Below are positions 44,896 through 53,967 of a stretch of DNA of 64,000 bases, in pieces. The translations under genes and the position numbers were made by a program. The DNA is from Nitrospirota bacterium (GTDB lineage Bacteria > Nitrospirota > Thermodesulfovibrionia > Thermodesulfovibrionales > SM23-35). The notes below the pieces were generated by a model. It saw only the letters and a list, made by a program, of their open reading frames with translations. It was not told where the DNA came from and did not search any database. Where the stretch lies: positions 47,658-111,657 of the forward strand of contig JBFMCL010000009.1 in assembly GCA_040754395.1 (NCBI GenBank), in the 5' to 3' direction. Position 1 is the first letter of the stretch. The number at the start of each line of letters is the position of its first letter.

Positions 44896-46640
44896 TAATA
44901 CCCCCTGTATTTGTTTGTTATCGGGAATCTTCTGTCCCTTCCGAATGCCCGCTGGGTTATTTTTATGCCCGGCGGGGACTGTCTTCTCTTGTACTCACTC
45001 CGGTCGATCATCCTGATAATGGTTTTTGCGCATTCGGGGTCGCAGCCGAGTGAAGATATCTCCGTAAAGTTTTTGTCATCTTCAATATATGCCTTCAGAA
45101 CAGGATCGAGCACAGCATAGGGCGGAAGGGTATCAGTATCTTTCTGTCCGGGCCTGAGCTCGGCAGACGGTTCCTTCGAAAAAATCCTTTCGGGAATCAC
45201 CGTTTCGCCTGCATGGGAATTTTTCCATCTGCACAGTTCGTAGACCATGGTTTTCGGTACGTCTTTTATAACTGCGAAACCGCCCGCCATATCACCATAA
45301 AGGGTTGCATACCCGACGCTCATCTCTGACTTATTGCCGGTTGTCAGGACAAGCCATCCGAATCTGTTTGAAAAGGCCATAAGGATGTTCCCCCGTATCC
45401 TTGCCTGGAGGTTTTCCTCTGTCACATCTCCCGGATTTTCGCTGAAATGCGTGTGGAGGGAGGTGAGGTAGTCCTGCAATATCGTATCTATCGGCATTTC
45501 CATGACCTTTATGCCCAGATTTGAGCAGAGCGCATAGACATCTTCCCTGCTCTCCTGCGAAGTATACGGAGAGGGCATGAAAAGACCCATCACGTTTTCC
45601 CTGCCGAGAGCATCTGTTGCAACAGAGGCAACAAGCGCGGAATCGATCCCGCCGCTCAGGCCGATGACGACTCCTGTAAAACCGTTTTTATTGACATAAT
45701 CAGATGTGCCGAGGATAAGGGCCCGGTAGATTTCTTCGGATGGTTCCATGGCAGGGCGGTAAGGGGCGGGCAGACGGGGACGAATCTTTGCCCTTCTGCC
45801 GCCCGGTCGCTTTTTTGGCAAGAGGGCAATTTTTTCGTATGCGTGCGTATCCAGTTTGATGACTTCCTGCCTTCTCCGGGGATTATGAAGCCTGCTCATC
45901 ATGATCCCCTCGAGGTCAAGGTCCATAATGATAAGGTCTTCTTCATATTGCTTTCCTCTCGCGATTACTGCACCGCTCTGGTCCAGGATCATGCTCTGTC
46001 CGTCAAAGACAAGCTCATCCTGACCTCCCACGGTATTCAGATAGGCAAGTATGACGATATTGTCGGAAGCCCTGGTAGACAGCATATCTTCCCTGAATTT
46101 CCCCTTGCCGATATGGTACGGTGATGCATTGATGTTGATGATTACTTCGGCACCGGCAAGTGCCTGAACCCGGGCAGGACCTTCAGGGTACCAGATATCC
46201 TCGCAGATATTGATACCAATACATGTATCCCCGATCTGGTAGACAGGAATTCTTGTGCCGGCCTGAAAATAGCGGTATTCATCAAAAACCCCGTAATTCG
46301 GCAGGTACATCTTGTGGTACACGTCGATGAGTTTTTTATTGCTGATGACGGCTGCAGCGTTATAGATGTCGTCTTTCCTGTCGACAAACCCAACAATCGC
46401 GGTTATTTCGCCGACATTTTTCTGTATCAGTTTCAGAGCATCAAGATTGTCATCAATAAACTGTGTTTTCAAAAGGAGGTCTTCAGGAGGGTAGCCTGTT
46501 ACCGCCAGTTCGGGGAATGCGACTATTTCAGCGCCGGATTTCTGTGCGAGTTTTATATATGCAAGAATCTTCGCAACATTCCCTCCAAGATCTCCGACAG
46601 TAGGGTTAATCTGTGCAAGCGCGATCCTGAGTGATTTCAT
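44895..46640 (-). CDS. nadE: Glutamine-hydrolysing NAD+ synthase
   Basis: A two-domain, 581-residue NAD synthetase: an N-terminal nitrilase-type glutaminase (AFPELAVTGYPPEDLL with the catalytic Glu, then NICEDIWYPEG with the catalytic Cys) and a C-terminal ATP pyrophosphatase domain (LSGGIDSALVASVATDALG). The ATG at 46640 gives the usual N-terminus (LRIALAQINPTVGDL); a longer frame to 46700 is not family-like. It is the first gene of an 8-kb leftward run ending with nadC and the SAP-type gene. Confidence 0.95.
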   Translation of the reverse strand: MKSLRIALAQINPTVGDLGGNVAKILAYIKLAQKSGAEIVAFPELAVTGYPPEDLLLKTQFIDDNLDALKLIQKNVGEITAIVGFVDRKDDIYNAAAVISNKKLIDVYHKMYLPNYGVFDEYRYFQAGTRIPVYQIGDTCIGINICEDIWYPEGPARVQALAGAEVIININASPYHIGKGKFREDMLSTRASDNIVILAYLNTVGGQDELVFDGQSMILDQSGAVIARGKQYEEDLIIMDLDLEGIMMSRLHNPRRRQEVIKLDTHAYEKIALLPKKRPGGRRAKIRPRLPAPYRPAMEPSEEIYRALILGTSDYVNKNGFTGVVIGLSGGIDSALVASVATDALGRENVMGLFMPSPYTSQESREDVYALCSNLGIKVMEMPIDTILQDYLTSLHTHFSENPGDVTEENLQARIRGNILMAFSNRFGWLVLTTGNKSEMSVGYATLYGDMAGGFAVIKDVPKTMVYELCRWKNSHAGETVIPERIFSKEPSAELRPGQKDTDTLPPYAVLDPVLKAYIEDDKNFTEISSLGCDPECAKTIIRMIDRSEYKRRQSPPGIKITQRAFGRDRRFPITNKYRGY

Positions 46641-46776
46641 GTGCGTTTTACCATCCAGTCTTGTAGAATGACACGGGAAATTTCCGGAAAACTTGTGCAT
46701 ATTATAGCACTAGATAAAAAAATCAACAAAAAGGATTGTTGCCATATTGCGGTGAAAAAAGCAACAATAGGGAACT

Positions 46777-47721
46777 ATGTTTTTCCTGCGACACTGCGTT
46801 TTCTCTCTGCTGTTTGTCTGCGGAATTTTCCTGCAGATTCTACATGCTGCAGACAGTGCAGTGCGGTCGGACGAAGCAGAGGTCTTTGCCGAAGAGTCAT
46901 TAGCAAACCTTGCCCGGGAGGTTCTCAGGGTTTACCCTTCTGTCAGAAAAGATCTTGAAGAGACCTTTCACTGGAAAGTGGATTTCCGGCCGAAGATATT
47001 TCTGGTGAAGGACAGGGAGACCTTCAGGAAAATAACCGGCAGCGATCTTATTCTTGCCTTTGCGGTAGCTGACAGGAACCTTATCGCGTTTGACACCTCA
47101 CGAATTCTTACCAGGCCGTTTACTCTGGAAACGACCCTCAAACACGAACTCTGCCACCTGATTTTGCACCGCCATATCGAAAAAGTGCGGTTGCCGCGGT
47201 GGCTGGATGAAGGAGTCTGCCAGTGGTCGACCGGCGGGATTGCAGAGATTATGATGGAAGACGGAGACAGATATCTCACTAAGGCAACGATATCTGACAG
47301 GCTGATAGAGATGAGGGCACTGGAGAGGTTTCCCATGGATGAACATTCGCTCATCCTTGCATATGAGGAAAGCAGGAGTTTTATGGAATATATCGTCGGT
47401 GAATACGGATCATCACGGTTATTAATGGTTCTCGCAGATATGAAAGAAGGACATCCGGTGGATGAGGCAGTGCAGAAAAACCTTTCACACAGTCTGTTCG
47501 AAGTCGAAAACCACTGGAAGGCACATCTGAAAAGAAAGCATACCTGGTTTTTGTATGTCAGCAACAACCTCTATGCGATACTATTCTTCCTTGCAGCTCT
47601 GGTGACTGTATACGGGTTTTTCCGGCTCATGAAAAAGAAAAGGGACTATAAGGACGAAGAAGAGGATGTACAGCCAACGACAAATGCCAAAAAGCACAGA
47701 GAAAAAACCGAAGCGCAATGA
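46777..47721 (+). CDS. Peptidase-MA-like exported membrane protease
   Basis: A 314-residue protein with a signal peptide (about residues 1-24), a metallopeptidase domain bearing the HELCHLILHRHIE zinc motif (HExxH plus a downstream Glu in WLDEGVCQW), and a C-terminal membrane helix (LYAILFFLAALVTVYGFF) followed by a Lys/Glu-rich tail. This is the gluzincin peptidase_MA arrangement, anchored with the catalytic part outside the cytoplasm. The ATG at 46777 is preceded by TAGGGA. It is divergent from nadE. The target is unknown. Confidence 0.82.
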   Translation: MFFLRHCVFSLLFVCGIFLQILHAADSAVRSDEAEVFAEESLANLAREVLRVYPSVRKDLEETFHWKVDFRPKIFLVKDRETFRKITGSDLILAFAVADRNLIAFDTSRILTRPFTLETTLKHELCHLILHRHIEKVRLPRWLDEGVCQWSTGGIAEIMMEDGDRYLTKATISDRLIEMRALERFPMDEHSLILAYEESRSFMEYIVGEYGSSRLLMVLADMKEGHPVDEAVQKNLSHSLFEVENHWKAHLKRKHTWFLYVSNNLYAILFFLAALVTVYGFFRLMKKKRDYKDEEEDVQPTTNAKKHREKTEAQ

Positions 47722-47901
47722 GTGTTCTGCGGTTTTCTTCCGCTGCATACTGCCCGGACGCTGACGATTACTGCCAAAAACCTTTGCCCTGAAGTGCAGG
47801 ACTGGACGACCCTGTGAGGTTTGCATTATACTCATGGTATGCAGCAGTGAATGTCCTGAGCAGGTTTTGGGTGAGCATTCAACAGAAGGAGAGGGTGTGC
47901 A

Positions 47902-48204
47902 ATGCTCAGAATAGCTGTTTTTGCATTATTGATAGCGGTTTTCGCCGGGTGCTACCCGCCCGCATACTATGACACATGGAATGCCCGCTCTGTTGAGCGT
48001 TATCTTGACTGGCACGATTCCTACTATCCGGACACCTACTACTATAATCCCTATTATGATGGTTATCCGTATGCCTATATCCCGTTTTCACTCTCGCTCT
48101 ACTATTCCTACCACAAATCCTACTATGATCGTCCCTTTCACGGTCGCTATCCCCGGTGGTCGCCATATGACAGACACCGGTACAGGGGATGGTGGCGCAG
48201 GTAA
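47902..48204 (+). CDS. Tyrosine-rich small lipoprotein
   Basis: A 100-residue protein with a lipoprotein signal (lipobox VFAGC, Cys17) and a mature chain that is very rich in tyrosine (over 20 of 84 residues), with YY pairs, prolines and a basic C-terminus (HRYRGWWRR). I do not recognise a family. Its composition suggests a surface or envelope-associated low-complexity protein. AGGAG lies before the ATG. Neighbours are the peptidase gene and a holin-like membrane gene. Confidence 0.7.
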   Translation: MLRIAVFALLIAVFAGCYPPAYYDTWNARSVERYLDWHDSYYPDTYYYNPYYDGYPYAYIPFSLSLYYSYHKSYYDRPFHGRYPRWSPYDRHRYRGWWRR

Positions 48205-48313
48205 CGGGAAAATACGCCTCCTCCATGACCACGGAAGGAGAAGCTGAGAGGACTTTAAACTTCGTGTTACCCACAATAAAGGAACTTAAAAAAGGGGAAC
48301 AGGAGTATTTTCT

Positions 48314-48694
48314 ATGATGTATCTGTTTCTGAGGATAATGATCAATGCCCTGTCGATAGCGGTTGCGGTGAAAGTTCTGGACGGCATTGCCTTTTCAGGA
48401 GAATGGTGGAAGATGATTGTCATCGGTGCAGTCTTCGGGATAGTAAATTCTTTTATAAAGCCGATTGTTACTATCTTTGCATTTCCCCTGATCATCCTGA
48501 CGCTCGGGTTGTTTACGCTCGTTGTCAATACCCTCATGCTGATGATCACTGCAAAATTGTCCGGTCCCCTGAACCTCGGACTTCAGATATACGGATTCTG
48601 GCCTGCCTTCTGGGGAGCCCTGATTATCAGCATTGTCAGTATGCTGCTCTCCTGGGTAACAGGCATCAAGAAAGTAAGGTATTACCGGCAGTAG
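48314..48694 (+). CDS. Phage-holin-family-4 (PF04020-type) membrane protein
   Basis: A 126-residue protein with four membrane helices; the FGIVNSFIKPIV and LITxGLF-like ITLGLFTLVVNTLMLMI segments are typical of the 'phage holin family 4' membrane proteins, which are common in chromosomes and mostly unrelated to phage lysis. The ribosome site AGGAG precedes the ATG. No phage genes are nearby, so a phage origin is not supported. Confidence 0.85.
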   Translation: MMYLFLRIMINALSIAVAVKVLDGIAFSGEWWKMIVIGAVFGIVNSFIKPIVTIFAFPLIILTLGLFTLVVNTLMLMITAKLSGPLNLGLQIYGFWPAFWGALIISIVSMLLSWVTGIKKVRYYRQ

Positions 48695-48895
48695 ACCTGC
48701 GGTTCTCATGCAATGCAATGATATTTGATATGATGTGGTGACTGCCGGGTGTCCTGCGTGTCGGCGATGAACAACCCGAAGTCCTTCATGCAGCCCCTGT
48801 TTTTTCACTCTCCGGCAGGACGTACTTGACAAGTTTCATCAAAAAGGTATCATTATTACCAGCCTAATAGTATATTGAGTGACAAGGAGCTGTAA

Positions 48896-49945
48896 ATGGC
48901 AAACAGTCATCTGTTTGACTTTTTTGTCCAGCTGCATCTGACCGAGAGGTGTAATCTTCACTGCAGTCACTGCTATCAGACCGGCATGCACGTGGATGAA
49001 ATGTCCGTTGAAGAGATCCGGGGGCTGATCCGTGAAGTTTCAGCTACGCTTCATACCTGGAAGGAACTGTATGGCGTAGAGTTTACCCCGAGCTTCAATG
49101 TGACAGGGGGCGAACCCTTTCTCAGGAATGATCTCCTCGATATCCTGTCCGAAATAGATTTCAGCGGGTTCGACATGTACCTGCTGACAAATGGAATACT
49201 TGTCAACAGAAAAAAGGCCGGAGCCCTGTTTTATCTGGGTGTGAAGGGGGTACAGGTAAGCATTGAAGGTCCTGAAAAAATACATGACACAATACGGGGC
49301 AAGCGGGCGTTTTCGCGTTCTCTCAATGGGGTGAGATGTCTTCTTGATGCAGGGCTGAATGTTACACTGAATGTTACACTTTCATCCCTGAATGCGGAGT
49401 ATTTCGTGGATATGATCGAGCTTGCGACAGGAATCGGTGTACACAGAATCGGTTTTTCAAGGCTCGTTCCGTATGGCAGGGGAGCCGCGATGGTGCACAA
49501 TACCCTGGAACGTGAGAGGGTGAAGGAACTTTATGGAGAGATCTTCACTCGTGATACCGGTTCACTTGAGATTGTGACAGGAGACCCTCTCGCTGCGCAG
49601 GTATTTCCGGCACACAGCAATAAAGACAGAGGGGACCTTCCTCTCGGGGGATGTGCCGCCGGGGTATCAGGGATAACTATTCTGCCTGACGGTACACTTG
49701 TGCCCTGCAGACGAATGTATATCCCGGTCGGAAACATACGCACGGATTCCTTCAGAACGGTATGGGCGGAATCAGGTGTTCTGGAAGCTCTGCGGGACAG
49801 GAGCAGATATAAGGGGAAATGTGGCAACTGCAAGAACTGGGCACATTGCAGGGGATGCAGGGCAATTGCCTATGCCTTTTCAAGGGCACGGGATGAAAAT
49901 GATTTCCTTGCCGATGATCCCCAGTGCTTTATCACACAGCATTGA
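48896..49945 (+). CDS. Radical SAM/SPASM-domain protein
   Basis: A 349-residue radical SAM enzyme. The cluster motif CNLHCSHC (CxxxCxxC) is at residues 18-25 and the SAM-binding FNVTGGEPF follows. The C-terminal SPASM region has the cysteine set CAAGVSGITILPDGTLVPC, then CGNCKNWAHCRGC, for extra [4Fe-4S] clusters. Such proteins make peptide thioether or sactionine modifications, heme variants or similar. No small precursor peptide gene is obvious within a few hundred bases on either side, so the substrate is open. Confidence 0.87.
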   Translation: MANSHLFDFFVQLHLTERCNLHCSHCYQTGMHVDEMSVEEIRGLIREVSATLHTWKELYGVEFTPSFNVTGGEPFLRNDLLDILSEIDFSGFDMYLLTNGILVNRKKAGALFYLGVKGVQVSIEGPEKIHDTIRGKRAFSRSLNGVRCLLDAGLNVTLNVTLSSLNAEYFVDMIELATGIGVHRIGFSRLVPYGRGAAMVHNTLERERVKELYGEIFTRDTGSLEIVTGDPLAAQVFPAHSNKDRGDLPLGGCAAGVSGITILPDGTLVPCRRMYIPVGNIRTDSFRTVWAESGVLEALRDRSRYKGKCGNCKNWAHCRGCRAIAYAFSRARDENDFLADDPQCFITQH

Positions 49946-50031
49946 TTCAAATCCAGCGATACGTATCTCACACGGGTGATCACAAGGTCATCGCAGGCAC
50001 CTGGAAGGCGCGTGACAATAGTGTTTTGTTG

Positions 50032-50092
50032 CCTTCATGAAGGGGAGTGCCTCGTCGCTTCGCTCCTCGAAATGACAATCGTTATCGCTGGA
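50032..50092. repeat. REP/MITE-like element, diverged copy 2
   Basis: A perfect 12-base palindrome CCTTCATGAAGG (50032-50043) is followed by AGTGCCTCGTCGCTTCGCTC and a tail ending TTATCGCTGGA, aligning to the right half of the element at 7601-7691. On the minus strand it gives the well-known spurious HFEERSDEA peptide. It supplies the stop codon of the adjacent PilZ gene. Confidence 0.6.
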
Positions 50093-50381
50093 GGTAAGAT
50101 TGCACTTTGTTTTTCTGAAAATGCACGCCAACTCTGTATGTCCTGCTGTCTTTTTTTTCCTGCCAGATGACCGTGCAGTCTTTGGGAGCAGCAAAGATAT
50201 TCATAAGCGTTATTTGCAGTTTTGTTCCCTTTTTTTGGGGAGAACTCGAGTAAAACGAAAGCCCTGAGTCGCTGATGTCGCAGGTAAGAGCCTTTTTTAC
50301 AGTTCCGTCATGACGGGAATTGCGGTATAAAAGCGGCAGCACTATCCGCAGTCTGTAGTGTGTTCTCTTTTCCCTGATCAT
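50082..50381 (-). CDS. PilZ-domain c-di-GMP-binding protein
   Basis: A 99-residue stand-alone PilZ domain: RxxxR-type start (EKRTHYRLRIVLP), CDISDSGLSFYSS (the D/NxSxxG motif) and the final VGVHFQ strand. It would bind cyclic di-GMP. Its last codons run into the repeat element at 50032-50092. The nearby signalling proteins (HD-GYP 58907, GGDEF-EAL 61285, PilZ 63253) could form its network. Confidence 0.85.
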   Translation of the reverse strand: MIREKRTHYRLRIVLPLLYRNSRHDGTVKKALTCDISDSGLSFYSSSPQKKGTKLQITLMNIFAAPKDCTVIWQEKKDSRTYRVGVHFQKNKVQSYLQR

Positions 50382-50692
50382 CGTTCGTCAAATACCGGAA
50401 GACTCTTCGCTGGAAAAGGTGATGTCCATGAACAGGCCGAGCATGCGTTGCCAGACATAATGAAGTTTTTCAGGCCCCCTTCCATATATTTCAAGATGCT
50501 GGTATTCATTAATAATAGAAAACCCTCCTCCTGTCAATCACCTGTTGGTTTGAGAGAATCAGGAAAAAGGTTTCCCTGAAATTGCAACTTTAGTTGTAAT
50601 TTCACTCGCCTGCATTTCTTCTCCCCTGACAGCCGGACAGGCAAAAAGATAGTTTGCATTCTGCATGATTGTTTATTGTATAGTAGTTATTC
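50382..50692. other. 311-base divergent intergenic region before argS
   Basis: No strong gene is seen. A 49-codon minus-strand frame (TTG 50537 to TGA 50388) reads like protein in its second half (LHYVWQRMLGLFMDITFSS) and ends 7 bases before the PilZ start; GGAGGAGG lies inside it rather than before it, so it may be a remnant. A hairpin TGAAATTGCAAC-TTTA-GTTGTAATTTCA sits at 50577-50604. The argS promoter probably lies in the AT-rich TTGTTTATTGTATAGTAG stretch near 50671. Confidence 0.4.
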
Positions 50693-52336
50693 ATGAAAAA
50701 AGACATCACAGGAATTGTTGAAAAAGCTCTTGAGGCACTTGGTGTAGGAATAATTCCGCCTGTGGAAGTAGAGGTTCCCCCGCAGGAAACGATGGGAGAC
50801 CTTGCGACTCCGGTGGCAATGACTCTTTCAAAGGTACTGAAAAAGCCACCGAGAAAAATCGCGGAAGACATGGTCAACGCTATGGAAACCGGTGGAGTCT
50901 TCGAAAAGATCGATATTGCAGGGCCGGGATTTCTGAACTTCACGTTCTCGAAACAGTATCTCTCCGGTGAGGTGAAAAAGCTGCTCGAATTGCAGGGCAG
51001 GTTTCTCCGGAGTGACATCGGCAAAGGGAAGAAGGTCCAGATTGAATTTGTCAGTGCGAACCCGACAGGTCCCCTGCATCTCGGCCATGGAAGAGGCGGG
51101 GCAACAGGGGAGGCGCTTGCAAACCTTTTGGGCGCCGCAGGGTTCAGGGTTGAACGCGAATACTACGTCAATGATGCCGGCAAGCAGGTGAGACTGCTCG
51201 GACTTTCTGTCTTTGCCCGGTATCAGCAGGTTCTCGGCATCGAGTATGCCTTCCCGGAGGAAGGATATAAAGGCGAATATGTCGAAGATATTGCAAAAGA
51301 GCTTATCAATGATTACGGCAACAGGTTCCTTCAGGCCAGTTTTGAAGAGGCAGCGGAGATCTTCATAGATTTTTCGTACAAGAAAATACTTTCCTCGATA
51401 GAGAATGATCTTCGGTCGTTTGGCATCACCTTTGATGTCTGGCAAAGTGAGAGAGAGCTTTTTGCCAGCGGTGAAGTGGAAAAGTCGATTGAAGACCTGA
51501 GATTACGGGGGTTGGTCTATGAAAAGGATGGGGCGACCTGGTTCAGGGCAGCCGATTTCGGTGATGAAAAGGACAGGGTTATCATCAAACAGGACGGGGA
51601 ATATACCTATTTTACGTCTGATATCGCATACCACAGAAAAAAGATAGAAAAGAGATTCGATGAATTGATCAATATTTGGGGTGCCGACCACCACGGATAC
51701 ATTCCCAGGGTACACGCGGTAATCGAAGCGCTGGGATATCCGAAGGAAAAACTGAGGGTTCTGTTCGTGCAGATGGTATCATTGCTGAGGGGGGGAAAGC
51801 CCGTGCAGATGTCAAAGCGGGCAGGAGAATTCGTGACGCTCAGTGAGGTTATTGAGGAGGTCGGCGCTGATACCACGAAATTCATCTTCCTTACCAGGAG
51901 ACCCGACAGCCATCTGGACTTTGATCTGGAAGTCGCAAAGGTGCAGTCATCCGAGAATCCCGTATTTTATGTCCAGTATGCGAATGCCCGGATCAACAGC
52001 ATATTTGCCCATGCCAATGAGACGGGAGCGGATACGGATTCCCTCCATAACGCTGATCTGTCCCTCCTGACCGCTCAGGAAGAGAGCAGGATTGTCAAGA
52101 AAATCCTGATGTATCCGATTGTCTTTGAGGGTGCTGTGCTCTCGCATGAACCGCACAGAATCACCTATTATCTCCAGGAACTGTCCGGCATGTTCCACCC
52201 CTTTTACAACAAATACAGGATCGTGGGTGACGAACCAGAACTGACCAGGGCACGGCTTGCCCTGTGCGAGGCTGTTCGGATCGTCCTCATGGAGGGCCTT
52301 GGCATACTCGGCATAAGCGCGCCCCACAAGATGTGA
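50693..52336 (+). CDS. argS: Arginyl-tRNA synthetase
   Basis: ArgS, 547 residues. N-terminal additional domain (VPPQETMGDLATPVAM), the HIGH-type ANPTGPLHLGHGRG motif near residue 125, the KMSK-like QMSKRAGEF, and the C-terminal anticodon-binding domain ending in a HKM-type terminus (APHKM). Length is normal. ATG at 50693 is the only sensible start. ilvE follows by 39 bases in the same direction. Confidence 0.95.
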   Translation: MKKDITGIVEKALEALGVGIIPPVEVEVPPQETMGDLATPVAMTLSKVLKKPPRKIAEDMVNAMETGGVFEKIDIAGPGFLNFTFSKQYLSGEVKKLLELQGRFLRSDIGKGKKVQIEFVSANPTGPLHLGHGRGGATGEALANLLGAAGFRVEREYYVNDAGKQVRLLGLSVFARYQQVLGIEYAFPEEGYKGEYVEDIAKELINDYGNRFLQASFEEAAEIFIDFSYKKILSSIENDLRSFGITFDVWQSERELFASGEVEKSIEDLRLRGLVYEKDGATWFRAADFGDEKDRVIIKQDGEYTYFTSDIAYHRKKIEKRFDELINIWGADHHGYIPRVHAVIEALGYPKEKLRVLFVQMVSLLRGGKPVQMSKRAGEFVTLSEVIEEVGADTTKFIFLTRRPDSHLDFDLEVAKVQSSENPVFYVQYANARINSIFAHANETGADTDSLHNADLSLLTAQEESRIVKKILMYPIVFEGAVLSHEPHRITYYLQELSGMFHPFYNKYRIVGDEPELTRARLALCEAVRIVLMEGLGILGISAPHKM

Positions 52337-52375
52337 TTGACTTTATAATATGGATACTGGTATAAATTAACACGT

Positions 52376-53290
52376 ATGATTCCAAAGACTGATAAGATAT
52401 GGATGGACGGGAAGTTTGTGGACTGGGATAAGGCCCACGTGCATGTCCTGACCCATACCCTGCATTACGGTCTCGGGGTATTTGAAGGGATACGGTGTTA
52501 TGAGACGAAAAAAGGCCCTGCCGTTTTCAGGCTGAACGAGCATGTGGACCGGCTTTTCAGTTCCGCACATATCTTTCTCATGGAAATTCCGTATACGCCG
52601 AAACAGATACGGGATGCAGTTATCGAAACGATACAGGTCAATAAGATCAGGGAATGCTATATCAGGCCGCTCGCATACATCGGGTATGGCGCAATGGGGT
52701 TGTATCCCAGGGGGAACCCTGTCCACGTATCAATCGCGGTCTGGTCGTGGGGAGCGTATCTGGGAGACAAGGGGCTTAAAGAGGGAATAAGGATCAAGAC
52801 ATCGTCATTCATCAGGAATCATGTGAATGCGAACATGACGAGAGGCAAGGTATGCGGCTACTACGTAAATTCCCAGCTTGCCAAAAAGGAAGCGATATCT
52901 TGCGGATATGATGAAGCGCTGCTGCTTGACACCGAAGGGTATGTCTCCGAAGGCAGCGGCGAAAATATCTTTATCGTGAGGAATGGTGTGTTGAAGACTA
53001 CCCCGCTGACTTCGATCCTGGAGGGCATTACAAGAAACAGCATCCTGCAGATCGCACGGGAGCAGAAGATAAAGGTTGTGGAGGAAAGGTTCACGCGGGA
53101 TGAGCTGTATATCGCGGACGAGGCGTTTTTCACCGGCACCGCAGCAGAGGTTACGCCCATACGGGAGGCAGACGGACGGGTGATCGGCGAGGGAAGGCCG
53201 GGGAAAATAACGAAAAAACTTCAGTCTATCTTTTTTGATATAGTCAAGGGAAAGAACGGCACGTTCGCATCGTGGCTGACAAAAGTCTGA
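52376..53290 (+). CDS. ilvE: Branched-chain amino-acid aminotransferase
   Basis: A 304-residue class IV PLP aminotransferase. [20 protein letters not shown] near residue 158 includes the PLP lysine; [20 protein letters not shown] and [13 protein letters not shown] are the IlvE family signature. It interconverts branched-chain amino acids and 2-oxo acids and may also act on aromatic ones, linking it to the island at 18-31 kb. It converges on the cytochrome gene across a 40-base gap holding a terminator. Confidence 0.93.
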   Translation: MIPKTDKIWMDGKFVDWDKAHVHVLTHTLHYGLGVFEGIRCYETKKGPAVFRLNEHVDRLFSSAHIFLMEIPYTPKQIRDAVIETIQVNKIRECYIRPLAYIGYGAMGLYPRGNPVHVSIAVWSWGAYLGDKGLKEGIRIKTSSFIRNHVNANMTRGKVCGYYVNSQLAKKEAISCGYDEALLLDTEGYVSEGSGENIFIVRNGVLKTTPLTSILEGITRNSILQIAREQKIKVVEERFTRDELYIADEAFFTGTAAEVTPIREADGRVIGEGRPGKITKKLQSIFFDIVKGKNGTFASWLTKV

Positions 53291-53295
53291 ACTGA

Positions 53296-53324
53296 AGGAG
53301 GGCAGGACACTCGTCCGCCCTCCT
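53296..53324. terminator. Bidirectional terminator between ilvE and the cytochrome gene
   Basis: AGGAGGGC (53296-53303) pairs with GCCCTCCT (53317-53324), and the inner GGAC/GTCC closes a 4-base loop, giving 12 paired bases with one bulge. It sits between convergent genes; T runs are weak on both sides. Confidence 0.6.
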
Positions 53325-53330
53325 CTGTCA

Positions 53331-53714
53331 TTACTTCTTTTCCTCTGCAGGTGTTTCTGCCGTGACTTCTTCTGTTTTCGGTGCTTCTTCGGTTTGCTTC
53401 ATATGGCATTTGCCGCAGTCAGCCTCTGCAGTCTGTGAAAAAGCCTTCTGGCCGTCATGGCATTTGCCGCAGTAATCTGGCTTCTCATGATCTTCCCTGG
53501 TCATCTTGAAGGCGCCTTTTTTCATGCCGAATGGCTTTGGATGGCAGTCAGCGCATTTCATCCCCTGCTTGGGACCATGCGTATCGCCATTGAATAGCAC
53601 CTTTCCGGCATCTCCTCCGGCATATTCGACCGACTTGCCTGGTCCGACAGCAATGGCGCTCCCGACGAAAGCGACTGCTACCAGCACACTGAGGATTATC
53701 TTCGCGAATTTCAT
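53331..53714 (-). CDS. c7-type triheme cytochrome c
   Basis: A 127-residue exported protein with signal peptide (residues 1-22) and three CxxCH heme sites (CADCH, CGKCH, CGKCH), plus additional histidines (NGDTHGPKQG, EDHEKP) placed as the sixth ligands of a c7 triheme domain. The C-terminus is a 20-residue Glu/Thr/Pro-rich tail. The ATG at 53714 is chosen because AAGGAGGTGA lies 6 bases before it. Such periplasmic cytochromes move electrons to or from membrane or extracellular partners. No hydrogenase or reductase gene is adjacent. Confidence 0.9.
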   Translation of the reverse strand: MKFAKIILSVLVAVAFVGSAIAVGPGKSVEYAGGDAGKVLFNGDTHGPKQGMKCADCHPKPFGMKKGAFKMTREDHEKPDYCGKCHDGQKAFSQTAEADCGKCHMKQTEEAPKTEEVTAETPAEEKK

Positions 53715-53967
53715 TCCCATCACCTCCTTTCGTCGATATGTCAATCCGGTCTGTCATGCACTGAGTCCTGTGCTGCGCGCATGTGTTTCCCGCAATGCCT
53801 GACAGTTTTTCCTGTCCGAAAAATGATTATTCCCTTTTTTTAGAAAAAACTATATAAATATACTTTAGAAGTCTTTTTTGAATGTTGTCAAGGAATTTCA
53901 ACTGCGCTGATCAGGCATTGCGGTTTCTTGAATTATCACTTTCATTGATGTAATATTAATGTGTAAT

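Noticed and set aside
48314..48694. Prophage remnant suggested by the holin-family protein
   Set aside because: The family is mostly chromosomal membrane proteins, and no integrase, terminase, capsid or lysis partner is nearby.
49988..50194. A 68-residue minus-strand frame containing HFEERSDEAL
   Set aside because: This peptide is a known spurious translation of a dispersed repeat; the DNA matches the element at 7601-7691 and overlaps the PilZ gene.
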